Position numbers and translations under genes: made by a program. Below, piece after piece: positions 17,404 to 26,703 of a stretch of 64,000 nucleotides of DNA (the stretch's first letter is position 1; every line of letters starts with the position of its first letter). Origin of the DNA: Pseudomonadota bacterium (GTDB taxonomy: Bacteria; Pseudomonadota; Alphaproteobacteria; Rhizobiales; Devosiaceae); NCBI GenBank assembly GCA_023393475.1, contig JAEWLC010000037.1, positions 62,001-126,000 on the forward strand. The letters are read 5' to 3'. The notes below the pieces were generated by a model, which saw only the letters and a program-made list of their open reading frames with translations, was not told the origin of the DNA and did not search any database.

Positions 17404-18259
17404 GTTCGTACTCCCGGGCCTGCAGGCGAATGTAAAAATAGGTTGCGGCAAGCCCGATCAGGCTGATCACCAGCGCCACCGCGGCGGCCTGGCCGACATT
17501 GAGGTCGTAGAAGGCGCGGCGGTACGCGAGTGTCGACAGCACCTCGCTCGACAGCGCCGGTCCGCCCTGGGTCAGGATGTAGACCCAGTCGAAGACGAGG
17601 AACGACCAGATCACCGTCATCACCATCATCAACCGGATAGTCGACATGATGCCGGGGATGAGCACGTACCACATCATCTGGAAGTAGTTGGCGCCCTCGA
17701 GCCGGGCCGCCTCGATCTGCTCCTGCGGCACCTGCCTCAACGCGGCAAAGAAGATGACGCAGAGAAAACCCCACCAGTGCCAGAGGTCGACCATCGCGAC
17801 GCCGACAAGGGCCGTAGAGGGCTGCGCCAGCGGATTGACCACCTCGATGCCCATGCGATTGAGCAAGCCGAACACGCCGGTCACCGGCGAGTAGATCATC
17901 CCCTGCCAGATGCGCGCCGTGATCGCCGTCGCGATGATCACCGGCAGGAAGTAGACCACCTGGAAGAAGGTGCTGCCCCGCCGCGGCACGATCAGCAGCA
18001 TGGTCGCAGCGAACAGCCCCATCGCCATGGGGACGACCATGAAGATCGCCGTCCAGATGAGGTTGTTGGTCAGCGCCGTCCAAAACGTCCGGTCGCCGTA
18101 GAGAATACCGAAATTGTCGATGCCGATGAACACGGGCGTCCCGATGCCGTCCCAACGGAAGAACGCGAGTGCAATGGTCAGCAGCGCCGGCACCAGGATG
18201 ATCACCACGTTGATCAGCAGTGTCGGGACGAGAAAGAGTCGATGCATGGCAGTCTCCAT
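17390..18259 (-). CDS. CUT1 carbohydrate ABC importer permease, MalF type
   Basis: This 289-residue inner-membrane permease has a first span at LFLVPTLLINVVIILVPALL and the EAA loop EQIEAARLEGANYFQMMWYV (about residue 180). ILTQGGPALSSEVL is the conserved MalF-type stretch. The start may be MHRLF at 18247. A strong hairpin separates it from the binding-protein gene. No ATPase gene accompanies it, so a shared MsmX/UgpC-like ATPase is expected. Confidence 0.87.
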   Translation of the reverse strand: METAMHRLFLVPTLLINVVIILVPALLTIALAFFRWDGIGTPVFIGIDNFGILYGDRTFWTALTNNLIWTAIFMVVPMAMGLFAATMLLIVPRRGSTFFQVVYFLPVIIATAITARIWQGMIYSPVTGVFGLLNRMGIEVVNPLAQPSTALVGVAMVDLWHWWGFLCVIFFAALRQVPQEQIEAARLEGANYFQMMWYVLIPGIMSTIRLMMVMTVIWSFLVFDWVYILTQGGPALSSEVLSTLAYRRAFYDLNVGQAAAVALVISLIGLAATYFYIRLQAREYEHEAG

Positions 18260-18262
18260 GGG

Positions 18263-18291
18263 GCGGGCGGCGGCAGAAAGCCGCCACCCGC
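18263..18291 (-). other. intercistronic hairpin between binding protein and permease genes
   Basis: GCGGG-C-GGCGGC (18263-18274) pairs with GCCGCC-A-CCCGC (18280-18291) around an AGAAA loop, giving an 11-bp stem with one mismatch. It lies between the binding-protein stop (18320) and the permease start, matching the position of the hairpin at 6241. Confidence 0.6.
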
Positions 18292-18319
18292 TAGCGCCCT
18301 GGGAGGACGTTGGTGTCGA

Positions 18320-19642
18320 TCAGCGCGCCGGAATGGCCGGGAGCTTCCCTTCCGCGACTTCCTGCTTGAAGGTCTCGTCGAACTTCTTGAGGAAGTCGGC
18401 GACGCTGAGCTTGTTGAGCCAGACCTCCTCGATGCCGCTCACGGCATAGGTCACGGTGGCCGGCGGCAGGAACGTCCAGGTCGTGTAGCCGTACTGGCCC
18501 TTGTCGACGGAGTCCGCGAGCTCGGTCATCGCCTCGGTGTAGAGCGGCAGCACATCGGACGACACCTGCACCTTGCTCAGGTCGCGCAGTGGCGTGTTCC
18601 ACTCGCCCTGCCACACCGAGTTGATGTCGCCGTAGAACTTGTCGCTGAACACGTAGTCGATGACCTCGGCAGCCCCGTCGGCATTCTCCGACGTCGATGC
18701 GATCGAGAAGGTCGAGCCGACGCCCAACGCAAACACCGGCGCGCCCACCGAGGGATCGGACGGGAAGCCGACAAAGCCGGGCTCGGCATTGTTCGGCGGG
18801 AAGTAGGTCCCGACGTTGCTGAAGTTCCAGGTGCCAGTCGGCGCCATGCCGGCCTGGCCGGTCGCCACCTGCGCGAAGGCCTGCTCGCCGGTGAGCGAGA
18901 AGTAGTTCGGGCCGAAATAGCCCTTCTGCCACCAGTTGTTCAGCGTCTCGATCGCCTTGACGAACGGCTCGGCCGTCCACGGAATCTCGCCGGTCAGCGC
19001 CTTGTAGACGTTCTCCGGTCCGGCGATCGAGTTGATCACGATCGAGATGTAGTGCTCGTTGGTCGGGCGCCAGTCGGCATTGCCGGCCGCGAACGGCACG
19101 ATCTTCTGCGCCAGCATGGCGTCGGCCAGCGCTTCGAGCTCCGTCGTGTTGGTCGGCACGGTCCAGCCGTTCTTCTCGAACAGCGTCTTGTTGTAGAACA
19201 GCCCCAGCGTCTCGTAGGTCTTGGGCAGGGCGTAGAGCTTGCCGTCGTACTTGCCCAGCTCGAGGAACACCGGCAGCAGCCGGTCGTTCCAGCCATACTT
19301 GGCCGCATACTCGTCGAGTGCCTTGAGCTGTCCCGCCTGGGCGATCGCGGCTACGTAGCTTGGCCCGGCCGTGAACACGATGTCCGGGCCCGAGCCAGAG
19401 AGCAGCGCCACGCGCAGCTGCTTGTCGAGCTCGCTGCCACGATAGTCGATGCTCAGGTCCTGGTCCGGATGCGCCGCGTTGAACACATCGATCAGAAGCT
19501 TCTGCAGGGCATCCTTGTTCTCCGGCGAGGCCGTCTCGTACCACCAGGTGATCGGCTTCTTGTCCTGAGCCCAACCGCTCTGTGCCGCGAGGACCGCCGC
19601 GATCACGCCGAGGCTGGCGCCCATGAATTCACGTCTCTTCAT
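18320..19642 (-). CDS. extracellular solute-binding protein, family 1 (sugar type)
   Basis: This 440-residue periplasmic protein has an N-terminus MKRREFMGASLGVIAAVLAA that could be a Tat-type (KRREFMG) or Sec signal, cut near SGWAQ. The mature protein starts KKPITWWYETASPENKD, and GLFYNKTLFEKNGW and ATGQAGMAPTGTWNF are typical CUT1 binding-protein segments. It captures an unidentified sugar or glycoside for the two downstream permeases. It lies 29 bp after the LacI gene on the same strand. Confidence 0.86.
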   Translation of the reverse strand: MKRREFMGASLGVIAAVLAAQSGWAQDKKPITWWYETASPENKDALQKLLIDVFNAAHPDQDLSIDYRGSELDKQLRVALLSGSGPDIVFTAGPSYVAAIAQAGQLKALDEYAAKYGWNDRLLPVFLELGKYDGKLYALPKTYETLGLFYNKTLFEKNGWTVPTNTTELEALADAMLAQKIVPFAAGNADWRPTNEHYISIVINSIAGPENVYKALTGEIPWTAEPFVKAIETLNNWWQKGYFGPNYFSLTGEQAFAQVATGQAGMAPTGTWNFSNVGTYFPPNNAEPGFVGFPSDPSVGAPVFALGVGSTFSIASTSENADGAAEVIDYVFSDKFYGDINSVWQGEWNTPLRDLSKVQVSSDVLPLYTEAMTELADSVDKGQYGYTTWTFLPPATVTYAVSGIEEVWLNKLSVADFLKKFDETFKQEVAEGKLPAIPAR

Positions 19643-19671
19643 CGTTTCCTCCCCAGGATTGGCGGCCCACG

Positions 19672-20670
19672 TCAGGTGGAGCCGCGCTCGATTAGTGTGA
19701 ACGGCATCTCGATGACGGTAGCGGCGGCGGCACGCGCGCCGTTGAGCCGGCCCATCATCATTTCGGCGGCGCGTGCGCCCATATCAGCCTGGAACTGCGC
19801 CACTGTGGTCAGCGGTGGCGTTACCAGCCGTGCCGCCGAAATATCGTCGAACCCCACCACGGCGATCTGTCCGGGAATGTCGATTCCGCGGTCGCGCAGC
19901 GCCTGCATCACGCCGATGGCCATCAGGTCGTTGGCCGCAAAGATCGCGGTGGGGTCATATCCGCTGGCGAGCACCGCTTCCGCAGCGCGCACTCCGGCCA
20001 GCTCGCTGAACTCGTCCTCGATCACCACGTGTTCGGCACCGCCGAACCCGGCCATCGCGGCACGATAGCCCTCGACCCGCACGCCCTGTGGCCCACCCCT
20101 GCCCGCCACCATGGCAATCCGCGTGTGCCCCTTGGCGTGGAGGAACTTCGTGACCTCCGTCGCGGCCGCCTGGCTGTCGACATAGATGTCGTCGATGGCG
20201 ATGGCGCCGCCGCGCTTGCGCGAGGACTCGATCCGCACCACCGGCACGCCGGCATCGACCAGCGGCTTGAAGTCCTTGGCGCGGAGGGTGAAGAACACCC
20301 CGATCACCCCGTCCACCCGGCCCTGCCGGAACCAGTCGAGGAAATGCCGTTCGCGCTCCGGATTGCCGTCCGTGTTCACGGCGACGACGTCGTAGTTGAC
20401 CTTGTCGGTCACCGACTGGATGCCGCGGATCAGCGCCGGATAGAACGGGTTGGTGATATCGGGGACGATGCAGGCAATGGTCATCGTCCGGCTCGTCCGC
20501 AGCGCCTGCGCGGCGCGGTTCGGGACATAGCCAAGCTCCTTGGCCGCCTGCGTGATCCGTTCCCAGGTCTCGGCCGGGATGGTCGCCGACCCTCCGCTCA
20601 GGACGAGCGACACCGTGGCCTGGGACACCCCAGCCAGCTTCGCCACATCCTTCTGCGTTGCCCTGCCCAA
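19672..20670 (-). CDS. LacI family transcriptional regulator
   Basis: This 332-residue protein has a standard LacI helix-turn-helix at residues 6-25 (QKDVAKLAGVSQATVSLVLS), a hinge helix (NRAAQALRT), then a periplasmic-binding-protein-like effector domain starting TMTIACIVPDITNPFYPALI. Being the first gene of the operon LacI, binding protein, MalF, MalG, ADP-ribosylglycohydrolase, it should repress its own operon and respond to the imported compound. TAATACGTA boxes lie 14-35 bp upstream of its start. Confidence 0.9.
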   Translation of the reverse strand: MGRATQKDVAKLAGVSQATVSLVLSGGSATIPAETWERITQAAKELGYVPNRAAQALRTSRTMTIACIVPDITNPFYPALIRGIQSVTDKVNYDVVAVNTDGNPERERHFLDWFRQGRVDGVIGVFFTLRAKDFKPLVDAGVPVVRIESSRKRGGAIAIDDIYVDSQAAATEVTKFLHAKGHTRIAMVAGRGGPQGVRVEGYRAAMAGFGGAEHVVIEDEFSELAGVRAAEAVLASGYDPTAIFAANDLMAIGVMQALRDRGIDIPGQIAVVGFDDISAARLVTPPLTTVAQFQADMGARAAEMMMGRLNGARAAAATVIEMPFTLIERGST

Positions 20671-20683
20671 ACTGCACCCCTCC

Positions 20684-20705
20684 TAATACGTAACAGTAAT
20701 ACGTA
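20684..20705. promoter_or_regulatory. candidate LacI operator, two TAATACGTA boxes
   Basis: TAATACGTA occurs at 20684-20692 and again at 20697-20705, a 13-bp period; each contains the palindrome TACGTA, and the second extends to the near-palindrome TAATACGTATAA. AT-rich boxes with a central CG are typical LacI-family sites. They lie just before the LacI gene at the head of the operon. Confidence 0.6.
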
Positions 20706-20785
20706 TAAATTGGGTGCGCAAGAGCGCCGCCGGATCGTTGCGACCGAGCAGTTGTCGGTGAGTGCCTAGTCCAGGCGCGCAACGC

Positions 20786-20820
20786 GCGGGGAATGAAACA
20801 CTCATCCCCGCACGATTTTT
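20786..20820. terminator. hairpin after the efflux operon
   Basis: GCGGGG-A-ATGA (20786-20796) pairs with TCATCCCCGC (20802-20811), and TTTTT follows at 20816-20820 on the plus strand. It lies 7 bp after the outer-membrane factor gene (minus strand). The T-run favours plus-strand termination, but on the minus strand an A-run precedes the stem, so it could act in both directions. Confidence 0.5.
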
Positions 20821-20826
20821 CGCGCG

Positions 20827-22248
20827 CTACTTGGCGGCGGACAGCGCGCTGATTCCACCGCCGATCGCGACGTTGAGGCGGACGTAGTTGGAGGCGTAAC
20901 GCTGCGCGGCCGAGGCCACCTGCCCCTGTGCGTCGAACAGCGAGCGTTCCGCGTTCAGAACGTCGAGAATCTGGCCTTCGCCGCTCTCGTAGCGGTAGCG
21001 GGCAAGCTCGAGTTGCTGCGTCGCGGTCTGCTTGACCTTGTTGGCGCCATCGATGGTGCGGCCGTCACGGCGCACGGCTGCAAGCGCATTCTCGGTCTCC
21101 TCGATCGCGGCGCGGACGGTCTGCTGCCAGCTCAGATAGGCCTGCTCGAGCTGCGACAGCGCCGCCGTGTGGCCAGCTTTGGACTTGCCGCCATCAAGGA
21201 AGGGCAGGTTCAGCGTCGGCCCGAAGCCCCAGCTGCCGACATTGCCGCCGCTCGCCTGAACTAGACCGATGCTGCCGCTCAGGGTCAGCGAGGGGTACAT
21301 CGCCGCCTCGGTGATCCTGGCGTTGGCGGCGGCAGCCATCACGGCGCGTTCGGCGCCCTTGATGTCGGGGCGCTGGCGAATGAGGTCGGCGGGGATGCCG
21401 GCATTGACCTTGACCCGGGGCCAGGGCTGCGGCGCGCCCTTCTGCAGGTCCTTCTCGATGGCCTGCGGGAACTGCGCTGTCAGCGTCGCAAGGCGGTTGA
21501 CCCCCGCGATGAACGAGAGCTCGAGGCCGGGCAGCTGCAGCGAGGCGGCATCGAGCGCACCCTGCGCCTGCAACACGTCGAGCTGCGAGCCGGCGCCGCT
21601 GTCAAGCAGCGTCTGGGTCAGCTTCAGCGTCTGCTGCCTGGTGGCGAGGCCAGAACGCGTCAGGGCCAGCGACTCCTGGGCATAGCGCAGGTCGATATAG
21701 GCGTTGGTGACCTCGGAAAGGAAGGTCAGGCGGGCGGCATCGACGGAGTAGTAGGCTGCATCGAGCTTGGCCTGCGCGGCCGCGCGGGCGCTTCCGCCCT
21801 GCCCGAAGAGGTCGAGCACCCACGATGCCGAGCCACCATGGGTCACCGACGAGGTGGCGTCGGCATCACCCTTCTGCTCGACCCGCGCCGACGACGTGCC
21901 GGAAACCGACGGCAGGAAGCTCGCGCTGGCGCCCATCGCGCCCGCGTTGGCCTCGTTGATGCGCTCGACGGCCTGCGCGATCGAAAGGTTCTCCGCGAGG
22001 CCGCGCTCGATCAGCGCGTTGAGCTGCTTGTCGCGGAACGCCAGCCACCAGGTCGTCTGGCTGTTGTCGACCGACTTGCCCCCGCCGGAGGCCGCAAAGG
22101 TCGTCGGCACCGCCATGCTGGGCGCTTCGTACTTGCCCAGCGACGAGCAGCCGGCGAGCAGCGCCGCGGTCAGCACGGCGAGGACCAGGCGGCCGGCATG
22201 GCGCGGCGAAAGGCTGCCGGCGGTCGCCGGCTGGACCGAGTAAGTCAT
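20827..22248 (-). CDS. RND efflux outer-membrane lipoprotein, NodT/OprM type
   Basis: This 473-residue protein is the outer-membrane channel of a tripartite efflux pump. The signal peptide ends in a lipobox (LTAALLAGCSSLG, Cys about 34), so it is a lipoprotein. It has two OEP repeats; LDVLQAQGALDAAS and ILDVLNAERSLFDAQGQVA are the typical helix segments, and IPADLIRQRPDIKGAERAVM is a strong NodT-family marker. It follows the RND pump gene after 21 bp. Length and domain pattern are complete. Confidence 0.92.
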   Translation of the reverse strand: MTYSVQPATAGSLSPRHAGRLVLAVLTAALLAGCSSLGKYEAPSMAVPTTFAASGGGKSVDNSQTTWWLAFRDKQLNALIERGLAENLSIAQAVERINEANAGAMGASASFLPSVSGTSSARVEQKGDADATSSVTHGGSASWVLDLFGQGGSARAAAQAKLDAAYYSVDAARLTFLSEVTNAYIDLRYAQESLALTRSGLATRQQTLKLTQTLLDSGAGSQLDVLQAQGALDAASLQLPGLELSFIAGVNRLATLTAQFPQAIEKDLQKGAPQPWPRVKVNAGIPADLIRQRPDIKGAERAVMAAAANARITEAAMYPSLTLSGSIGLVQASGGNVGSWGFGPTLNLPFLDGGKSKAGHTAALSQLEQAYLSWQQTVRAAIEETENALAAVRRDGRTIDGANKVKQTATQQLELARYRYESGEGQILDVLNAERSLFDAQGQVASAAQRYASNYVRLNVAIGGGISALSAAK

Positions 22249-22269
22249 GTTGATGTCCTTTGCAGAGCT

Positions 22270-25200
22270 CTATTCGGCGGGAACGGGTTCAACGTCGTGG
22301 TGGGGGCGTTTGCCGCCGAGCAGCCGCTTGAAGAAGCGGCTGAGCGAGTCGATGTACGTCAGCATCACCGGCACCACGACAAGCGTGAGCAGGGTGGAGC
22401 TGATGAGGCCGCCGATCACCGCGTGCGCCATCGGGGCGTTCTGGCTCGAACCCTCATGCAGACTGAGCGCCAGCGGAAGCATGCCGAACACCATGGCGAG
22501 CGTGGTCATGATGATCGGGCGGAAGCGGGTGCCACCGGCCTCGACCACCGCGTCGTAGAGGTTCCAGCCCTCGCGGACATGCTGATTGGCGTTGTCGACG
22601 AGGAGGATGGCGTTCTTGACCACGAGGCCCATCAGCATGATGAAGCCGATCATCGACATCATGTTCAGCGTCGAGCCGCCGACCAGCAGGCCGACCAGCA
22701 CGCCGACCAGCGACAGCGGCAGCGCCGCCATGATCGCCACCGGCTGCACGAAGCTGCCGAACTGGCTGGCGAGCACGAGGTAGATGAAGATCACCGCCAG
22801 CAGCAGCGCAGAGCCGGCAGCACCGCCGATTTCGCCGAGCTGCTCGGCATCGCCACCCATGGAGATTCGATAGCCCGGCGGGGTTTCGATGGACGCGATC
22901 GCGGCCTGCACCTTCGGCATCACCTCGCCGAAGCCGACACCCGAGATGTTGGCATCGACAGTCACCTGGCGCATCCGGTCCTTGCGGTCGATCGTCGACG
23001 GGCCGGTGCTCATGTCGATGCTGGCTATGTCGCCCAGCCGGACCACAGAGGTCGCCGTGCGGCTGATCGGCAGGTTGGTCAGCATCTCGACCTGGTTGCG
23101 CTTGTCCTCCGGCAGGCGGACGACGAGCTTGTAGGTCTCCTCATCGGGCGAGGTCCACTCGCTCACTTCCTCGCCGCTCAGCATCGGCTGCAACACGCTG
23201 CCGATCTGCGGCAGCGAGATGCCGGCTTCGCTGGCGAGTTCGCGGTTGACACGGATGCCGACCACCGGCTGCGCGTTGGCCAGCGACGACTCGACGTCGG
23301 TCAGCCCCGGAATCTCGGCGAGCTTGGCCTGGAGCTTTCCGGTCAGGTCGTTCAGCACCGAGATGCTCTCGCCATATGCGGTGACCTGCACCGGCTTGCT
23401 CAGCTGTCCGAAGCCGTTCGACACGCCGACCAGATAGGTGATGCCCGGGATCTGCGAGAGCAGCTCGCGCACTTCACCGGTCATCTCGTGGGGCATCTTG
23501 GCCCGCTCGCCCGGCGGCACCAGCGACACCACGATGGTCGCCTCGTTGCTGCCCGACACGCGGGTACCGCCGCCGATGGTGGCATAGGTCCGCACCACCT
23601 CAGGCAGGGTGTTCAGCAGCGCTTCAACCTGGTTCACCTTCTCGCCAGTGTAGTCCAGCGACGACCCCTTCGGGGTCTCGATCTCGACGTTGAACTGGCT
23701 GTCGTCGCGCTGCGGCTGCACTTCGAAGCCGACCATCGGCGCCAGCGCGAAGCTGCCGAAGAACAGCAGCACGGCAACGCCGAGAGTCGTCTTGCGGTGC
23801 ACCAGGCACCAGCGCAGCACGGCGCGATAGCGGCCGGCGCACCACTCGAAGAAGTGGTCGAACTTGGCCACGGCCCGACCCAGCGGGCCACGCTTGGCGC
23901 CCGGCTCGGAATCCGGATCGTACCAGACCGACGACATCATCGGGTCGAGCGTGAAGGCAACGAACAGCGAGATCAGCACCGACACCGAGACGGTAACGCC
24001 GAACTGCAGGAAGAACCGGCCCATGATGCCATCCATGAAGGCAACCGGCAGGAACACCGCGACGATCGACAGCGTGGTGGCGAGCACGGCAAGGCCGATC
24101 TCGTTGGTGCCGTCCAGCGCCGCCTGCACGTGGTTCTTGCCCATGTGCAGGTGCCGCATGATGTTCTCGCGCACCACGATGGCGTCGTCGATGAGGATAC
24201 CCACCGACAGCGACAGGGCCATGAGCGTCATCATGTTGAGCGTGAAGCCGAGCGCCGACAGCACGGTCATCGTGCCGATGATCGAGATCGGCAGCGTCAG
24301 CGCGGTGATGACGGTCGAGCGCCACGAGTTGAGGAACAGGAACACGATCAGCACGGCGAGCACCGCGCCTTCGATGATCATGCTCTGCACGGTGTGGAAC
24401 GACTGCTCCACGGCCACCGAGTTGTCCGAGACGGTCTCGACCCGCACGGTGTCGGGCAGCTCGCGCTCGAGCAGGCGTTCAACTTCCTTGTGGACGGCAT
24501 GGGCCACGCCCACGGTATTGGCGCCCTGCACCTTGACGATGTTGATCGCCAGCGCGCGTTCGCCGTTGATGAAGGCGAGGCTTTCCTCGTCCCCCTGCCC
24601 TTGCGTGATGGTGGCGACATCGCCCAGTCGCACCGCCTGCCCGCCGGTGCGGGAAACGATGATGTTGCGGAAGTCCTCGACGTCCTCGAGCTTGCCTTCC
24701 ACCTGGACGGCGCGGGTGACCGCGCCTTCGGTGATGGAACCTGCCGGCAAATCGACGTTGTTCTGACCGATGGCGTTCATCACCTCGGACATGCTGACGC
24801 CGAAGCCGTCGAGGCGGTCCGGATCGACGAGCACGTCGAGCTGGGCGGGCACGCCACCGATGAGGTCGGCGCTACCGACGCCCGCGATATTGCTGAGCCG
24901 ATCGACGACCACATCCTCGGCCAGCTGCGTCAGCTCGCGGGCCGACAGCGCGTCCGAACGGATCGCCAGCGACATGATCGGGATGGCGTTCGGGTCGAAA
25001 CGCAGGATGCGCGGCTTACCGGCACTCTCCGGCAGGTTCGCCTCGATGCCGGCGATCTTGTCGCGCACGTCCTGCATCGCATCGACCGAACTCACGTCCA
25101 TGTCGAAGATCATGATGATCATCGCGGCGTTCTGCTGCGCGATCGACTGCAGGGTATCGATGCCGCTGATCGAGTTGACCGAGTCCTCGATCGGCTTGAT

Positions 25201-25389
25201 CAGGTCGTTCTCGACCGCCTGGGCCGAGGCGCCCGGGTAGCTCACCACCACGGCGACGACCGGCAGGTCGATATTGGGCATCTGCTCGATGGGCAGGCGC
25301 GAGTAGGAGTAGAAGCCGAAAACCATCAGCGCCACCATGACCATGGTGGCGAAGACGGGATGGCGGACGCTGATCTTGGTGAGGAACAT
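22270..25389 (-). CDS. RND family efflux pump inner-membrane transporter (HAE1 type)
   Basis: This 1039-residue proton-driven drug or toxic-compound exporter is full length with 12 spans and two large periplasmic loops. The N-terminus ISVRHPVFATMVMVALMVFG is typical of HAE1 pumps. LSVGILIDDAIVVRENIMRH (TM4, about residue 403) carries the Asp-Asp proton relay, and LVVKNAILLVDNANQH (TM10) carries the essential Lys. It is in an operon with adaptor and outer-membrane factor. Lack of heavy-metal-specific TM4 residues and the Asp-Asp pair favour organic substrates; the divergent two-component system probably induces it under stress. Confidence 0.94.
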   Translation of the reverse strand: MFLTKISVRHPVFATMVMVALMVFGFYSYSRLPIEQMPNIDLPVVAVVVSYPGASAQAVENDLIKPIEDSVNSISGIDTLQSIAQQNAAMIIMIFDMDVSSVDAMQDVRDKIAGIEANLPESAGKPRILRFDPNAIPIMSLAIRSDALSARELTQLAEDVVVDRLSNIAGVGSADLIGGVPAQLDVLVDPDRLDGFGVSMSEVMNAIGQNNVDLPAGSITEGAVTRAVQVEGKLEDVEDFRNIIVSRTGGQAVRLGDVATITQGQGDEESLAFINGERALAINIVKVQGANTVGVAHAVHKEVERLLERELPDTVRVETVSDNSVAVEQSFHTVQSMIIEGAVLAVLIVFLFLNSWRSTVITALTLPISIIGTMTVLSALGFTLNMMTLMALSLSVGILIDDAIVVRENIMRHLHMGKNHVQAALDGTNEIGLAVLATTLSIVAVFLPVAFMDGIMGRFFLQFGVTVSVSVLISLFVAFTLDPMMSSVWYDPDSEPGAKRGPLGRAVAKFDHFFEWCAGRYRAVLRWCLVHRKTTLGVAVLLFFGSFALAPMVGFEVQPQRDDSQFNVEIETPKGSSLDYTGEKVNQVEALLNTLPEVVRTYATIGGGTRVSGSNEATIVVSLVPPGERAKMPHEMTGEVRELLSQIPGITYLVGVSNGFGQLSKPVQVTAYGESISVLNDLTGKLQAKLAEIPGLTDVESSLANAQPVVGIRVNRELASEAGISLPQIGSVLQPMLSGEEVSEWTSPDEETYKLVVRLPEDKRNQVEMLTNLPISRTATSVVRLGDIASIDMSTGPSTIDRKDRMRQVTVDANISGVGFGEVMPKVQAAIASIETPPGYRISMGGDAEQLGEIGGAAGSALLLAVIFIYLVLASQFGSFVQPVAIMAALPLSLVGVLVGLLVGGSTLNMMSMIGFIMLMGLVVKNAILLVDNANQHVREGWNLYDAVVEAGGTRFRPIIMTTLAMVFGMLPLALSLHEGSSQNAPMAHAVIGGLISSTLLTLVVVPVMLTYIDSLSRFFKRLLGGKRPHHDVEPVPAE

Positions 25390-25392
25390 CTA

Positions 25393-26625
25393 TCAGTTCC
25401 CCACGACGGTGACCGGCATGCCCGCCTGCAGGTCGTCGAGCTTGCCCGAGATATAGGTGGTGCCGCTGGCGAGGCCGCCGGTCAGCTCCACGGTGGCGCC
25501 GCCGTTCCAGCCGCGGCCGGTAGTGACGGCCTGACGCACCAGCTTGCCGTCCTCGATCACCAGCACGAACGTGCCGCCGTCGTCCTCGCGGATCGCCACC
25601 TGCGGGACGGCGATGGCGTCATCCTTCTCGTCGGTGACGATCTGGCCGGTGGCGAACATGCCGCCGCGGAGCAGGCCGTCGGGGTTGTCGATACTGACCA
25701 GCACGCGGACCGTACGGGTGCCTTCGGCCGCGATCGGGCTGATACCCTCGACCGCGCCGGCAAAGGTCTGCTCGCCCAGGCCCTCGACGGCCAGCGTCAC
25801 GTTCTGGCCCGGCACGATGCGCGGGCTGGCGCTCACCGGCACGTAGGCCGTCATCTCCATGGCGGAAAGATCCACGACCTCGACCAGCTGCGCCCCGGCG
25901 CCAACCACCTGGCCCGGCTCGACACTGCGGGCCGAAACCACGCCGTCGAACGGCGCTGCCACGGTGGCGTTGCGGATGTTGATTTCGGCCGAGGCCACCC
26001 CGGCCTCCAGCGCCTCGAGGTTAGCCTTCAGCGCATCGATGCTGGCGCGCTCGGACTCAACGGTCGCATCGGGCGTGAGGCCACGTTCGGCGAGGCCAAG
26101 GCTGCGCTCGAGCTGGCTTTGAGCCTGCGCAAGCTGGGCACGGGTCGCAGCGGCGGTCGCCCGCTGCTGGCGAAGCTGGATCGTCGAGGTCTCGACATCC
26201 ACCTGCACTAGCAGGTCACCGGCCTTCACCTTGTCGCCGACACGAACGACGACCTGCTCGACGGTCCCGTTCACCTGCGAAGTGATCGCCAGCGAGCGCT
26301 TGGGCGAGAGCGAACCCGTCGCCTTCAGCACGTCCTGCAGCTTCTGCGGCGCTGCGGTGGCGGTGTCGATGTTCAGCACCTGCTTGACGACCGGCGCGGC
26401 ATCGTTCTGCTCGACGGCAACCTCGGGCGCCTCGGGCTTGGGTGCGTCGAGCATCGGGACGACGATCGCTGCGGCGCCGGCCAGCACCACCACGCCAATC
26501 ACCGGGAGCCACGGGAAGCGGCGCGGCTTCAAGCCGGCGGCAAGCAGGGCCTGCCGTTCGCGTTCCTTGCGCGTCTGCGCCCATTCGGGCTTGGTGGCAT
26601 TGGTCTTGGGTGCGGGCTGATCCAT
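25393..26625 (-). CDS. RND efflux periplasmic adaptor subunit (MFP)
   Basis: This 410-residue adaptor links the inner pump to the outer channel. It has a cytoplasmic N-terminal tail of about 40 residues (charged, with WAQTRKERERQALL) before a single membrane anchor PWLPVIGVVVLAGAAAIVV, so it is anchored by a span rather than by lipid. VNGTVEQVVVRVGDKVKAGD is the first half of the biotinyl-lipoyl-like domain, a coiled-coil hairpin follows, and NATVAAPFDGVVSARSVEPGQ is the second half. It is the first gene of the efflux operon, divergent from the response regulator, with 147 bp between them. Confidence 0.92.
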   Translation of the reverse strand: MDQPAPKTNATKPEWAQTRKERERQALLAAGLKPRRFPWLPVIGVVVLAGAAAIVVPMLDAPKPEAPEVAVEQNDAAPVVKQVLNIDTATAAPQKLQDVLKATGSLSPKRSLAITSQVNGTVEQVVVRVGDKVKAGDLLVQVDVETSTIQLRQQRATAAATRAQLAQAQSQLERSLGLAERGLTPDATVESERASIDALKANLEALEAGVASAEINIRNATVAAPFDGVVSARSVEPGQVVGAGAQLVEVVDLSAMEMTAYVPVSASPRIVPGQNVTLAVEGLGEQTFAGAVEGISPIAAEGTRTVRVLVSIDNPDGLLRGGMFATGQIVTDEKDDAIAVPQVAIREDDGGTFVLVIEDGKLVRQAVTTGRGWNGGATVELTGGLASGTTYISGKLDDLQAGMPVTVVGN

Positions 26626-26683
26626 CGGCAGAGTCCTGGCAAATCATGAGTGCAGGCGAGCGAACCGCACCGTCTGCCGCCCA

Positions 26684-26703
26684 AACATTGCGCGAACATT
26701 GCG
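26684..26703. promoter_or_regulatory. 11-bp-spaced direct repeat, likely response-regulator box
   Basis: AACATTGCG occurs at 26684-26692 and 26695-26703, an 11-bp period. OmpR/PhoB-type regulators bind such direct repeats. It lies in the promoter region shared by the efflux operon and the two-component genes, 59-78 bp from the adaptor start. Confidence 0.55.

Noticed and set aside
21838..26211. A 1457-codon open frame antisense to the efflux genes
   Set aside because: Its translation is rich in His, Arg, Asp and Gln with no recognisable domain. It mirrors the codon bias of the real RND genes on the other strand, as do similar long frames at 3481-5343, 5211-7682, 17369-20068 and 44966-47437.
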